A DNA stretch of 64,000 bases from CAVVMA01 sp963830715 (GTDB lineage: Bacteria; Desulfobacterota; Binatia; Binatales; Binataceae). Under the pieces are notes generated by a model. The model was not told the DNA's origin and ran no database searches. It saw only the letters and a list, made by a program, of their open reading frames with translations. Numbering within the stretch: position 1 is the stretch's first letter; each line of letters starts with the position of its first letter. The translations under genes and the position numbers were made by a program. Where the stretch lies: NCBI GenBank assembly GCA_963830715.1, contig CAWHNS010000021.1:62001-126000 (forward strand), in the 5' to 3' direction. Below, in pieces: positions 55,701-63,909 of this stretch.

Positions 55701-58220
55701 ATGGGCGACATCGACAGCGACGGCGGCAATTTCCACGGCTTGAACGGCGAGCTTGCACCTCAGCGCGGCGACGCCGGACGTCTGAGCGAATTCTCATTCA
55801 GGGCGATTTTCGACGCGACCCCCGACGCGATCATGGTGGTGCGCATCTCGATGCCGCCGGGCGGCAACTCCAGGTTGGCGCCGACCGTCGTTGAGCCGAC
55901 CGGCGGCGCGCCGATCCCGCGAGGCGGCTATGGCGGTCATTTCATCGACGTAAATCTCGGCTTCGAGAAGCACTTCGGCTTCACTCGCAACGAGGTAATC
56001 AACAAGCGCTTCGGCGAATTGAATATATGGATCGACGCTGAGGCGCGCACGCAGTTTGTGCGCGAGTTGATGACGCACGGAGCCGTCCACAACATGGAGA
56101 CCGAGCTGCGCGCCAAGGACGGCAGTCCCATCCCCAGCCTGGTATCGGCCAGCCTGGTGGAGGCAGGAGGCGAAAACTACGTTGTCGGCGTGGTGCGCAA
56201 CGTATCGGAGCTGAAGGAAGCTCAGCGCAAGCTCCAGGAGAGCGAAGCGACGCTGAGGAGGATCTTCGACGCCAACCTTGACAGCATGACGATCGTGGAT
56301 CTGCACGAGGGCAGGTTCGTCGATGTCAACGAGGAGTTCGTCAAGAGCACCGGTTACAGCCGCGACGAAATCATCGGCAAGCGATCTCGCGACTACGACC
56401 GCTATGTCAATCCCGGCGACAACCTGCGGCTGGTCGAGGAACTAAGGCGGAACGGTGAAATCCGGAACATGGAAGTGCTTTTCCGGCGCAAGAGCGGAAA
56501 GATCGATCCTACGCTGCTCTCGGCGACGCTGCTCGAACTCCACGGACACATGTGCTGCCTCACGGTCACGCGCGACATCTCGGCGCTCAAGGAGGCCGAG
56601 CATCAGTTGATCGAGGCGCGCGAAGCGGCTCTGGCGGCCTCCCGCGCGAAGTCCGAGTTTCTCTCCAGCATGTCGCACGAGATTCGCACGCCCATGAACG
56701 CCGTGCTCGGGATGGCCGATCTGCTTGCGGAGACCAGACTCGACGGCGATCAGCGCAAATTTCTCAACATCATGATCAACAACGGCAACGCGCTGCTCGA
56801 GCTGATCAACGGCATCCTCGATCTGGCCAAGATCGAGACCGGGCGCTTCGAGCTGGAGCAAACCGCTTTCGATGTGACGGAACTGGCTGACCACGTGTGC
56901 GACACTCTGGCGGTGCGGGCGCACGCCAAGCACCTGGAGCTCGCGTGCCGCGTCGCGCCCGGCCTCCCGGCCGGCCTGGTCGGCGACCCGCTAAGATTGC
57001 GGCAGATTCTGATCAACCTGGTCGGCAACGCTATCAAGTTCACCGAGGCGGGCTGATCGTTCTGACCATAGAGCCGCAGGCGGGAGAAGGCGAGGGCTCG
57101 GCGGTGCTGCACTTTTCGGTAGCCGATACCGGAATCGGCATCCCGCCCGATCAGATCAGCAGGATTTTCGACAACTTCACGCAGGCGGATTCTTCTACAA
57201 CGCGAAAATATGGAGGCTCCGGGCTCGGCCTGGCGATCGTCAAGCGGCTGGTCGAGTTGATGGGCGGCAGGGTGTGGGCGGAGAGCGAGGCTCGGCAAGG
57301 GAAGCACCTTCCATCTCACCGTCCGGTTTGAGGTGCGGGCCGAAGCGGCGGCGCGGGCGGAGTCAGCCGCCGCCTTGCCCGACCTGGCGGGCCTGCGCGT
57401 CCTGGTCGTCGACGATATGCCCGTGAACCGGGTGATCGTGCGCGAAATGCTCGGCGCCAGGGGCGCTGCGGTCGCGGAAGCTGAAAACGGCGAGCAGGCC
57501 CTCAGCGAGCTTCATCGCGCCGGCGCGGCCGGCCAGCCCTTCGAGTTGCTGGTGCTCGACTGCCGGATGCCGACGATGGACGGAATCGAGGTAATGAGCC
57601 GCATCCAGGCCTCCTATGCGCACCCGATCGCGACGGTGATCCTGACCTCGGATGACTCCAACATCAGCGTGCAGAAGCTGCGCCAACTCGGGATTCAGGC
57701 CTTCCTGGTAAAACCGATCCGCCGCGCGGACCTCTACGATGCGATCGCAAGCGCGATCGCGCAGCGCCGTAGCCGGGCGATCGGCACATCGATGCGCGGG
57801 GAGGCGCAAGCGCAAACCGGATCGGAACCGCCGCGCCGCATCCTGCTGGCCGACGATTCCCAGGACAACCAGCTCCTCATCGGCGCCTACCTCAAGGAGA
57901 CGCCCTACCGACTCGACACTGCCGAGAACGGCGAAATTGCGGTCCGGATGTTCGCCTCAACCCGATACGACCTGATCCTGATGGACATGCAGATGCCGGT
58001 GATGGACGGTTACGAAGCCACCCGCGAGATCCGGCGAAGCGAGGGCGAGCGCGGGATGTCACGGACACCGATAATCGCGCTGACTGCCTCGGCGCTCAAA
58101 GAAGATGAGCGCAAGAGCCTGGAAAGCGGATGCGACGTGCACGTCCCCAAGCCGGTCAAGAAATCCGCGATGCTGGCCGCGATTCGCAACGCGCTGCAGA
58201 GCAGGCGCATCGCCGACTGA
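55701..58220 (+). CDS. Hybrid sensor histidine kinase (PAS-PAS-HisKA-HATPase-REC-REC), two frameshifts
   Basis: This kinase has no membrane segment and is probably cytoplasmic. PAS 1 (AIFDATPDAIMVV) and PAS 2 (RIFDANLDSMTIVDLHEG) precede the H-box SMSHEIRTPMNAVLGMADLL (His326). The ATPase has DTGIGIPPDQ and GGSGLGLAIVKR, and two receivers follow (LVLDCRMPTMDG and LMDMQMPVMDG). The frame breaks at 57050-57052 (one G missing, giving a false stop) and again at about 57300 (one A extra), which restores the original frame. The ends match the kinase at 27044 closely. No Hpt domain follows the receivers. Confidence 0.86.
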
Positions 58221-58272
58221 GCTGAACCGGGTTCGCTTGCCCAGCCGTCTGATTGCCGATTAATTTGCAGGC

Positions 58273-59721
58273 GTGGCCGCGAATCGAAAGGCGCGTACGC
58301 GCAGGCTTTCGTCCCGCGAGCGATGGATCGCCGTGCTGCGCAAGTTCCTGCGCGGGACCGAAGAGCCGCAAACCAAACGCTACTGGGCGCCCGACTTCGA
58401 GACCGCCGCGCGCGGAAAGATTCGCCAGATACAGGAAGAGAAGCTCGCCGCGATGCTTCCGTATCTCTACCAGCACAGCCCCTTCTACCGGGCGAAGCTG
58501 CGCGCGGCGAAACTCCGCCCCGATGACATCAGGTCTCTCGACGATCTGCCGAAGATTCCCATCACCGCCAAGCAGGAGATGGCTGATGACGTGACCGCCC
58601 ATCCGCCGTGGGGCACTTACACCCCGATCGACGACCGCGTCTGGCGCGAGCGCGGATGGATGGTGTTCTCGACCTCGGGCACGACCGCGACGCCGCGATC
58701 GTTCCGCTACACAATCCTCGATCGCGACCTGTGGGCCGCGACCAGCGCGCGGGCGCTCTACGCGATGGGAATCCGCGCGGGCGATAGCATCCTGACCTGC
58801 ACGACATACAACCCGCACGTCTTTTTCTGGTCGCTCCACTACGCGCTCAACCTGATGAGAGTGGCGGTAATTCCCGGCGGCGTGGCGACCGAGCGGCGCG
58901 TACAGTTGATCGATCTCTACCGCCCTACCCTGCTGGCGGCAACGCCGTCATACGCGCTGCATCTGGCCGGCGCGATGCGCAAGTTCGGGCTCGACCCGGC
59001 GGCGAGCTCGATCGGGAAGGTCATCTGCGGCGGCGAGCCCGCTTCGGGTATACGCGCGACCCGGCGCCGTATCGAGGCCGCGTGGCGCGCGCAACTCCAT
59101 GATGTCTATGGATGTACCGAGGCGATCCCCGCCGGATGGGCCTTCACCTGCGAGCAGGGCCTCGGCGCTGAGCCGGTTTCGACCCACGTCCAGGAAGACC
59201 TGCAAATCTGGGAGACCGTCGATCCGGAAACGATGGAGCCTGTGAGCGACGGCGAGCGCGGCCTGACAGTGGTGACCAATCTCAACTCCGAAGGCTCTCC
59301 GCAGCTTCGCTTTCTGGCCGGCGACTTCACCACGCTCGACTACGATCGATGCGTCTGCGGGCGCACGTTCGCGCGCGCCCGCGCGGGCTTCCAGGGCCGC
59401 GCCGACGACATGCTGAATATCCGTGGGCTCAAGCTGTTCCCCAGCGCGGTAGAGGAAATCGTGCGCGGCTTCGACTCGCTGGGCGACGAATTCCAGATCA
59501 TGCTGGGCAGCGAAGGCGCGATGGACACTTTCACGATCGTCGCCGAGACTCGCGAAGTTGTGAACGACGCGCAAGCGGGCGAGCTACGCGCGCGGCTCGT
59601 TGCCGAGGTCATCCGCCGATGCGAGCTTAGACCGCAGGTCGAGCTCGCCCCGCCCGGCACGCTGCCCAAAACCGAATTCAAGGCGCGCAGAGTGATCGAT
59701 CGGAGGCAGAAGCGGGATTGA
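58273..59721 (+). CDS. PaaK-like AMP-forming CoA ligase
   Basis: The 482-residue adenylate-forming enzyme starts at GTG 58273. It shows the phenylacetate-CoA ligase layout: LAAMLPYLYQHSPFYRAKL near the start, FSTSGTTATPRSFRYT (the ATP loop), ICGGEPASGI, LHDVYGCTEAIPAG and, near the end, RADDMLNIRGLKLFPSAVE. The last Lys region (GTLPKTEFKARRV) is intact. It probably activates an aromatic or other carboxylic acid to its CoA thioester. Substrate is not predictable. The kinase gene ends 52 bases upstream. Confidence 0.86.
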   Translation: MAANRKARTRRLSSRERWIAVLRKFLRGTEEPQTKRYWAPDFETAARGKIRQIQEEKLAAMLPYLYQHSPFYRAKLRAAKLRPDDIRSLDDLPKIPITAKQEMADDVTAHPPWGTYTPIDDRVWRERGWMVFSTSGTTATPRSFRYTILDRDLWAATSARALYAMGIRAGDSILTCTTYNPHVFFWSLHYALNLMRVAVIPGGVATERRVQLIDLYRPTLLAATPSYALHLAGAMRKFGLDPAASSIGKVICGGEPASGIRATRRRIEAAWRAQLHDVYGCTEAIPAGWAFTCEQGLGAEPVSTHVQEDLQIWETVDPETMEPVSDGERGLTVVTNLNSEGSPQLRFLAGDFTTLDYDRCVCGRTFARARAGFQGRADDMLNIRGLKLFPSAVEEIVRGFDSLGDEFQIMLGSEGAMDTFTIVAETREVVNDAQAGELRARLVAEVIRRCELRPQVELAPPGTLPKTEFKARRVIDRRQKRD

Positions 59722-59747
59722 CCAAGGCGGGTGCAGCGCCCCGACTC

Positions 59748-59788
59748 CGTCATTCTGGTGCGAAGGCTGCCGTAGCCGAAGAATGACG
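59748..59788. repeat. REP-like palindrome, related to the GIY-YIG inverted repeats
   Basis: The ends CGTCATTCT (59748-59756) and AGAATGACG (59780-59788) are perfect complements. An inner GGCT/AGCC stem surrounds GCCGT. The edges GTCATTCT and the centre GGCTGCCG match the longer repeats at 60536 and 60893. Confidence 0.65.
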
Positions 59789-59904
59789 TGGCGCTCCAGT
59801 TCCTCGTGGGGCGAGATTTGGGCCGGCACCTCGAGGCTGAACGCTTATTTCAGGTACGGACCCTTCCTTGACTTGGCGGGCAAACGCTCCTAAGTTTCGC
59901 GACT

Positions 59905-60513
59905 ATGAAACTATACGACTTCACGATGGCCCCTAACCCGCGCCGCGTGCGCATTTTTCTGGCTGAGAAGGGAATTCAGGTTCCCGTCGAACAGGTGAAC
60001 ATCGCTTCCGGCGAGCACAAGCAGCCGGACTACCTGGCGAAGAACCCGATGGGCACGCTGCCGACGCTGGAACTCGACGACGGCACCTGTCTCGCCGAGT
60101 CGGTCGCGATCTGCCGGTACTTCGAGGAGACCAAGCCCGAACCCAACCTGATGGGGACGGATACCAAGGAGCGCGCGATCATCGAGATGTGGAACCGCCG
60201 GATGGAGCTCGACCTGTTCAGCCTGATCGCGCAGGCCTTCCGCAACACGAGCGAGTTCTTCAAGGGCCGCATCCCGCAGGTGCCGGAATGGGGCAAGGTC
60301 TGCAAGGAATCGGCGCTCAAACGCATTGAGTGGCTCGACAGGCAGTTGGCGAACCGGCAGTTCATCGCGGGCGATCGCTACACGATCGCGGACATCACCA
60401 CGCTGGTCGCGATCGACTTCGGCCGCCCGACCGACATCCGGATCCAGCCCGAGCAGAAGAACCTCTCGCGATGGCATCAGGCGGTATCATCGCGCCCAAG
60501 CGCCAAGGCGTAG
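59905..60513 (+). CDS. Glutathione S-transferase family protein
   Basis: The 202-residue protein has a thioredoxin-fold N-terminus (KLYDFTMAPNPRRVRIFLAE) with the conserved NPMGTLPTLELDDG cis-Pro region. The glutathione-site Ser/Glu stretch ESVAICRYFEETKP follows, and a helical C-terminal domain ends IADITTLVAIDFG. It conjugates or uses thiols for detoxification or dehalogenation-type chemistry. It is separate from the ligase (180 bases away, with the palindrome between). The specific substrate is unknown. Confidence 0.88.
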   Translation: MKLYDFTMAPNPRRVRIFLAEKGIQVPVEQVNIASGEHKQPDYLAKNPMGTLPTLELDDGTCLAESVAICRYFEETKPEPNLMGTDTKERAIIEMWNRRMELDLFSLIAQAFRNTSEFFKGRIPQVPEWGKVCKESALKRIEWLDRQLANRQFIAGDRYTIADITTLVAIDFGRPTDIRIQPEQKNLSRWHQAVSSRPSAKA

Positions 60514-60535
60514 CGGAGAAGCAATAACCGCGACC

Positions 60536-60574
60536 TGTCATTCTCGCGCGTGGCTGCCGCGCGAAGAATCCCGG
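60536..60574 (+). repeat. Left inverted repeat of the GIY-YIG unit
   Basis: The arm starts TGTCATTCTCGCGCG and ends AAGAATCCCGG. It is an exact inverse of 60893-60931 and ends 21 bases before the GIY-YIG start codon. Confidence 0.9.
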
Positions 60575-60595
60575 GTTCTCCGGTGAGCCGCCTCG

Positions 60596-60874
60596 ATGCG
60601 CGCCTACTCCGTGTACATCATGAGCAGCATTTCACGCACGCTATATACCGGCGTCACCAACGATCTCGATCGCCGCGTTTTCGAACACAAGGAAGCGAGG
60701 CCCGGTTCCTTCGCGACCCGATACCGTGTGAACCGTCTGACGTATTTCGAGGGGTTCGAAGACATTGGTGAAGCGATCGCCCGTGAGAAGGAAATCAAGC
60801 GAATGACGCGGAGACAGAAGATCACGCTGATCGAGTCGATCAATCCTGACTGGAAGGACTTGAGCGAAGAGTAG
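60596..60874 (+). CDS. GIY-YIG nuclease family protein (YhbQ-like)
   Basis: The 92-residue protein MRAYSVYIMSSISRTLYTGV shows Y-V-Y and Y-T-G (the GIY-YIG signature). It also has DLDRRVFEHK (conserved Arg and His) and GEAIAREKEIKRMTRRQKIT (the Glu metal site and basic C-terminal helix). This is the single-domain UPF0213 type. Related domains cut DNA one strand at a time, as in UvrC and homing endonucleases. It lies wholly between the two inverted repeats. Its biological role is not known. Confidence 0.88.
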   Translation: MRAYSVYIMSSISRTLYTGVTNDLDRRVFEHKEARPGSFATRYRVNRLTYFEGFEDIGEAIAREKEIKRMTRRQKITLIESINPDWKDLSEE

Positions 60875-60892
60875 AAAAAGCGGGACGAGAAT

Positions 60893-60931
60893 CCGGGATT
60901 CTTCGCGCGGCAGCCACGCGCGAGAATGACA
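60893..60931 (-). repeat. Right inverted repeat of the GIY-YIG unit
   Basis: It is the exact inverse of the left arm and lies 18 bases after the GIY-YIG stop. Confidence 0.9.
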
Positions 60932-61026
60932 CTCCTGCCGGGCGAGGCTCGGCCTTACATCCCGCACCTATGCGGCGGCAGTTTCGATTCCACTTGTGGC
61001 GGCGGGCGGCTAGAATCAGCGCTCAA

Positions 61027-61266
61027 ATGGCAGTCTTCAACCGCTTCCGCTGGCGCTCACCTGAATCAGAGCCTCCGGTGTCCACCACCGAAGACGCTCC
61101 ACCACAATCGCAAGCGGTGGCGAGCGATCCGCGAGTCTGCGCGAGATGCGCGCGCTCGCTGCGCCGCAACAGCTTCAAGGTGTGCGCCGGACGCGCGCGA
61201 GCGCGCAACGCGCCGCGCGACGCAACTGGACGCTTTCTAGAGGAGTCTTCGAACAACAATGGCTGA
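61027..61266 (+). CDS. Small basic Cys-containing hypothetical protein
   Basis: From ATG 61027 the product has 79 residues: MAVFNRFRWRSPESEPPVST, then a segment with CARCARSLRRNSFKVC and a basic end RDATGRFLEESSNNNG. The C-x2-C-x11-C set could hold a metal. The end resembles basic tails seen in DNA-binding proteins, but I recognise no family. It overlaps the next ORF by eight bases. Support is only the reading frame, the overlap and the Cys pattern, so it could be chance. Confidence 0.4.
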   Translation: MAVFNRFRWRSPESEPPVSTTEDAPPQSQAVASDPRVCARCARSLRRNSFKVCAGRARARNAPRDATGRFLEESSNNNG

Positions 61267-61546
61267 CCACACGCCGTTTCGGACTTTTGGCAAGAAAAAC
61301 TTGGGAGCTAGTCGTCGGAGCGTAGAGGATGGCGAGCGGGAAATCCGGCTCGTATTTTCATCTACACGAAGGCGTTGGAGAGGGATTCAGCTCGACCTTA
61401 CGGCTAAAACCGCAAGTTGGTTCCCTCTTGCCTCGGCATCTGACGCCAGGGATTGGAGCAAGTTCATCAGCTTACCCGATACGCCGCGTCCCATCCCAAA
61501 AGGCAAGCGCAAGCAGCGCATGCGCAAGTCCATTCCGGGTGTCTAA
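61259..61546 (+). CDS. Small basic hypothetical protein
   Basis: The 95-residue ORF starts ATG 61259 inside the end of the previous ORF. It reads REIRLVFSSTRRRWRGIQLD, LTAKTASWFPLASASDARDW and ends PKGKRKQRMRKSIPGV, strongly basic. No domain is recognised. It lies 20 bases before the next small ORF, as if in one transcript. An alternative overlapping frame from 61329 is open for 81 residues. Whether either is expressed is not clear. Confidence 0.38.
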   Translation: MADHTPFRTFGKKNLGASRRSVEDGEREIRLVFSSTRRRWRGIQLDLTAKTASWFPLASASDARDWSKFISLPDTPRPIPKGKRKQRMRKSIPGV

Positions 61547-61566
61547 AGAGGACCGAGGACTGAAGC

Positions 61567-62025
61567 ATGTATAAAGCAACGTCATCACACTACAACTATC
61601 GTGCTAGCCACCGCAGGACGTGGCTGGGGGTGAAGAGCGCAGCTCTCGGCAAAGGAAAAAAACGCCGCAAGAGGCGGAAGCCACCCGTCGCGAGTGGCGG
61701 CAACCAGATAAGAAACCGGAAACCCGGCCCTCTCTGCGCTTTGTGTAAGAATCCGCTCGAAAAGAGAGGACGACGATACAGGTGCAACGAGTGCGGTTTG
61801 CAGTATCCGCTTTCAAGATTCGCCGTGCAGATGCTTCGGTCTCGGTCACAGCGCGGGGGGGCGGGCTACGGCGTGCGCGGCAGCGCGCTTGCCGGCTCTC
61901 CTTCCCGCAGACCTGAGCGAGCCTCGCCCACACTAGCCGCGCTTGCGAGACATTATGTAAACCAGGCGGGTGAGTCTTATCTTCTCGTGACCGCGACCGC
62001 GGGCGGCGGCATTGGCGGGCCGTAG
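61567..62025 (+). CDS. Zinc-ribbon basic hypothetical protein
   Basis: The ORF begins ATG 61567 after GAGGACTGAAG. A very basic segment (KGKKRRKRRKPP) precedes a four-Cys ribbon, CALCKNPLEKRGRRYRCNEC, spaced C-x2-C-x12-C-x2-C. The rest, Ser/Arg/Gly-rich, runs antisense into the end of the DUF420 gene by 49 bases. That tail may therefore be an artefact of an indel. The ribbon suggests nucleic acid or protein binding. It follows two other small basic ORFs. Confidence 0.5.
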   Translation: MYKATSSHYNYRASHRRTWLGVKSAALGKGKKRRKRRKPPVASGGNQIRNRKPGPLCALCKNPLEKRGRRYRCNECGLQYPLSRFAVQMLRSRSQRGGAGYGVRGSALAGSPSRRPERASPTLAALARHYVNQAGESYLLVTATAGGGIGGP

Positions 62026-62435
62026 ACTTGATAGACGAGCAGGTAGACGAGCACGCCGGTCACTGACACGTAGATCCAGATTGGCCAAGTCCAGAGCGCG
62101 ATGCGGCGATGGGCGTCGAAGCGGCCGCGCAGCGCGCGATTCAGCGTCATGATCGCGAGCGGCACAATCGCGGCGGCGAGCAGGATGTGCGAGATCAGCA
62201 TCGTGAAGTAAGCCGGCCGGATCCATCCGTGGCCCGAGAAGCGCACGTCGCCGACGCGATAGTGATACGCGATGTAGGAGACCAGGAACGCCGCCGAGAC
62301 CACGAACGCGCTTATCATGCACGCGCGATGCGCGCGCACGCGGCCGCGCTTGATGAAGACGAAGCCGCCGAGCAGCAGGATCGCCGCGATACTGTTCAGA
62401 GCGGCGTTGAGCGGCGCGAGCGATGAGTACGACAT
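61977..62435 (-). CDS. DUF420 (CtaM-like) membrane protein
   Basis: The 152-residue protein has four membrane segments (APLNAALNSIAAILLLGGFVF, then SAFVVSAAFLVSYIAYHY, FTMLISHILLAAAIVPLAIM, WPIWIYVSVTGVLVYLLVY). The conserved His residues lie in AHRACMISAF and HRRIALWTWP. Relatives (CtaM) assist assembly of haem-copper oxidases. It is the last gene of the oxidase cluster on the minus strand, consistent with that role. Confidence 0.85.
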   Translation of the reverse strand: MSYSSLAPLNAALNSIAAILLLGGFVFIKRGRVRAHRACMISAFVVSAAFLVSYIAYHYRVGDVRFSGHGWIRPAYFTMLISHILLAAAIVPLAIMTLNRALRGRFDAHRRIALWTWPIWIYVSVTGVLVYLLVYQVYGPPMPPPAVAVTRR

Positions 62436-62456
62436 CGGCGGGTTGCGGCCCGCCGG

Positions 62457-62834
62457 CTACGATTGCGGAGCGGTCGGGGGAGCCGCCGATTCACCGCCGG
62501 GCGGCGATACCTGTTGATGTTCGTCGTTGTGAGCCCACAGCCGGGAGGTGACGTCAGGTCTCAACATCAGCGTGAGGAAGGTAACCAGCAGGAGCGGCAC
62601 CAGGGCTATGATGGCGAGCGTGCGCCGTTCGAATCGTAGATGCATGAAGTACATCGCGACCAGGGTCGCCTTCGCCAGCGCGAGCGCGACCAGCATCGCG
62701 ATCTTCACCATGCCGGGAAACCACGCATAGACGGCCAACTCCGCCGCCGTCAGTATGGCCAGGTAAACGAATATTGCGATGTAGTTCGGCTCGGCGTGTT
62801 CTGCGCCGGATGGAACCGTCGTTGCTGCACCCAT
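62457..62834 (-). CDS. Cytochrome c oxidase subunit IV (bacterial type)
   Basis: The 125-residue protein has three membrane helices (NYIAIFVYLAILTAAELAVY, GMVKIAMLVALALAKATLVA, TLAIIALVPLLLVTFLTLML) with MYFMHLRFE in between. This is the small CtaF/CoxIV-type subunit of caa3-like oxidases. It lies between subunit III and DUF420 and was presumably co-transcribed with them. It stabilises the complex; no redox centre. Confidence 0.85.
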   Translation of the reverse strand: MGAATTVPSGAEHAEPNYIAIFVYLAILTAAELAVYAWFPGMVKIAMLVALALAKATLVAMYFMHLRFERRTLAIIALVPLLLVTFLTLMLRPDVTSRLWAHNDEHQQVSPPGGESAAPPTAPQS

Positions 62835-62865
62835 ATCGATTCGCTCCCGTCGTCAGCCGGATTCG

Positions 62866-63501
62866 TCAGATCAGGTAAACGAACGTGAAGATCAAAATCC
62901 ACACCAGATCTACGAAGTGCCAGTAAAGCCCGGCGATCTCGATCAGGTTGGCGTTGTTCGGTCCCATCCGGCCACCGAGACCCCGAAGCCAGTATACCAG
63001 ATTGTAGATGACGCCGCCGGTGACGTGGCATCCGTGGAACCCGGTCAGGATGAAGAACGTGGCGCTGAACAGGCTGGTTTTGATCGACAGGCCCTTATCA
63101 AAGATCAGCTCGTGCCACTCTCTGGCCTGCATGCCGAGGAATGCCAGGCCGCCAAGAACCGTAAGTCCCAGGAACAGCTGGAATTTCGGCATATCGCCGC
63201 GCTTGATCGCAGAAAGCCCCTCGACCATCGTGACGCTGCTGATGATCAAAATGAAGGTCATGACGGCCGTGAATGTGATTCCAAGGTATCGCGCAGGATC
63301 CGGCCAGTTCAGGTTGTTCATCCGCAGCACCGCGTAGGCGGCGATCGCGGCGCCGAAGGTCATCGCATCGGCCGCCAGGAAGATCCACATCCCGAGCTTG
63401 CCCCAGCTCTCCGGGGTAAGCGGAGACTCGGCGGGATCGTGATGGACGGCCGCGTGGGCCGCGACGTGAGAGTGGGTTTCAGCCAGCGCAGCCTCGCTCA
63501 T
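62866..63501 (-). CDS. Haem-copper oxidase subunit III
   Basis: The 211-residue protein has five membrane helices and the family motif MWIFLAADAMTFGAAIAAY. Helix sequences LGITFTAVMTFILIISS and FILTGFHGCHVTGGVIYN (Glu/His-type lipid and proton residues) and the end IAGLYWHFVDLVWILIFTFV are characteristic. It supports proton pumping and stability of the terminal oxidase. It sits with CoxIV, DUF420 and a second subunit III end (63910), so a caa3/ba3-type oxidase is coded beyond the window edge. Confidence 0.9.
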   Translation of the reverse strand: MSEAALAETHSHVAAHAAVHHDPAESPLTPESWGKLGMWIFLAADAMTFGAAIAAYAVLRMNNLNWPDPARYLGITFTAVMTFILIISSVTMVEGLSAIKRGDMPKFQLFLGLTVLGGLAFLGMQAREWHELIFDKGLSIKTSLFSATFFILTGFHGCHVTGGVIYNLVYWLRGLGGRMGPNNANLIEIAGLYWHFVDLVWILIFTFVYLI

Positions 63502-63574
63502 CTTTGATTCCTTTTCCTTTCCTTCGTCTGTTGCGTCTCAGCCGGCGCCGGGTTGACGCCTCGCGGACCGGCGC

Positions 63575-63895
63575 TCACAACGCCGGCTCGGAGCCTTTCG
63601 CGATCGCAGCGCCGAGCATCGGAGGCTTACGCCCCGCGTCCACTCCGGCGCGCCGCTTGATCGCAGTTCGATACGACACGAATACGATCGCCACGATCGA
63701 GCCGAAGATCACGTAAGGCGCGGTCAGCATGAAAAGCACGCTGGTGTTGAAGGCATGAATCTCGTGGTCGCCGGCCGGCAACCCGCACATCGCGCAGGCA
63801 TGCGCGAGCCGGGGCGCCGCGACTATCACGGCGCTCGCCAGTGACGCCAATTTTCCGGATCTCACTAGCCTCATATCGCCTCGCTCCATGGTCAA
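63575..63895 (-). CDS. Small membrane protein of the oxidase cluster
   Basis: The 106-residue protein has a signal-like N-terminus, a CAMCGLP motif with two Cys, then HEIHAFNTSVLFMLTAPYVI and a membrane segment (FGSIVAIVFVSY). The CxxC next to an oxidase cluster suggests copper or haem handling, but there is no proof. I recognise no named family. The start is taken at 63895 (or Met at 63889/63874). It lies between the two subunit III sequences. Confidence 0.6.
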   Translation of the reverse strand: MTMERGDMRLVRSGKLASLASAVIVAAPRLAHACAMCGLPAGDHEIHAFNTSVLFMLTAPYVIFGSIVAIVFVSYRTAIKRRAGVDAGRKPPMLGAAIAKGSEPAL

Positions 63896-63909
63896 TTCAC
63901 TTCAGCAAC

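Larger units (their letters stand above)
60536..60931. mobile_element. 396-base unit: GIY-YIG gene between long inverted repeats
   Basis: The 39-base ends at 60536-60574 and 60893-60931 are perfect inverted repeats. With one mismatch they extend to 45 bases (60580 and 60887). Each begins TGTCATTCTCGCGCG, and each arm is itself a hairpin (CGCGCG-TGGCTGC-CGCGCG). The only gene between them encodes a GIY-YIG nuclease. A shorter related palindrome lies at 59748. The organisation suggests a mobile, REP-like element whose mobility gene could be the nuclease; this is inference. Confidence 0.6.

Noticed and set aside
57040..57310. Programmed ribosomal frameshift in the third kinase
   Set aside because: No slippery heptamer was seen, and two opposite shifts in one gene match simple indels better.
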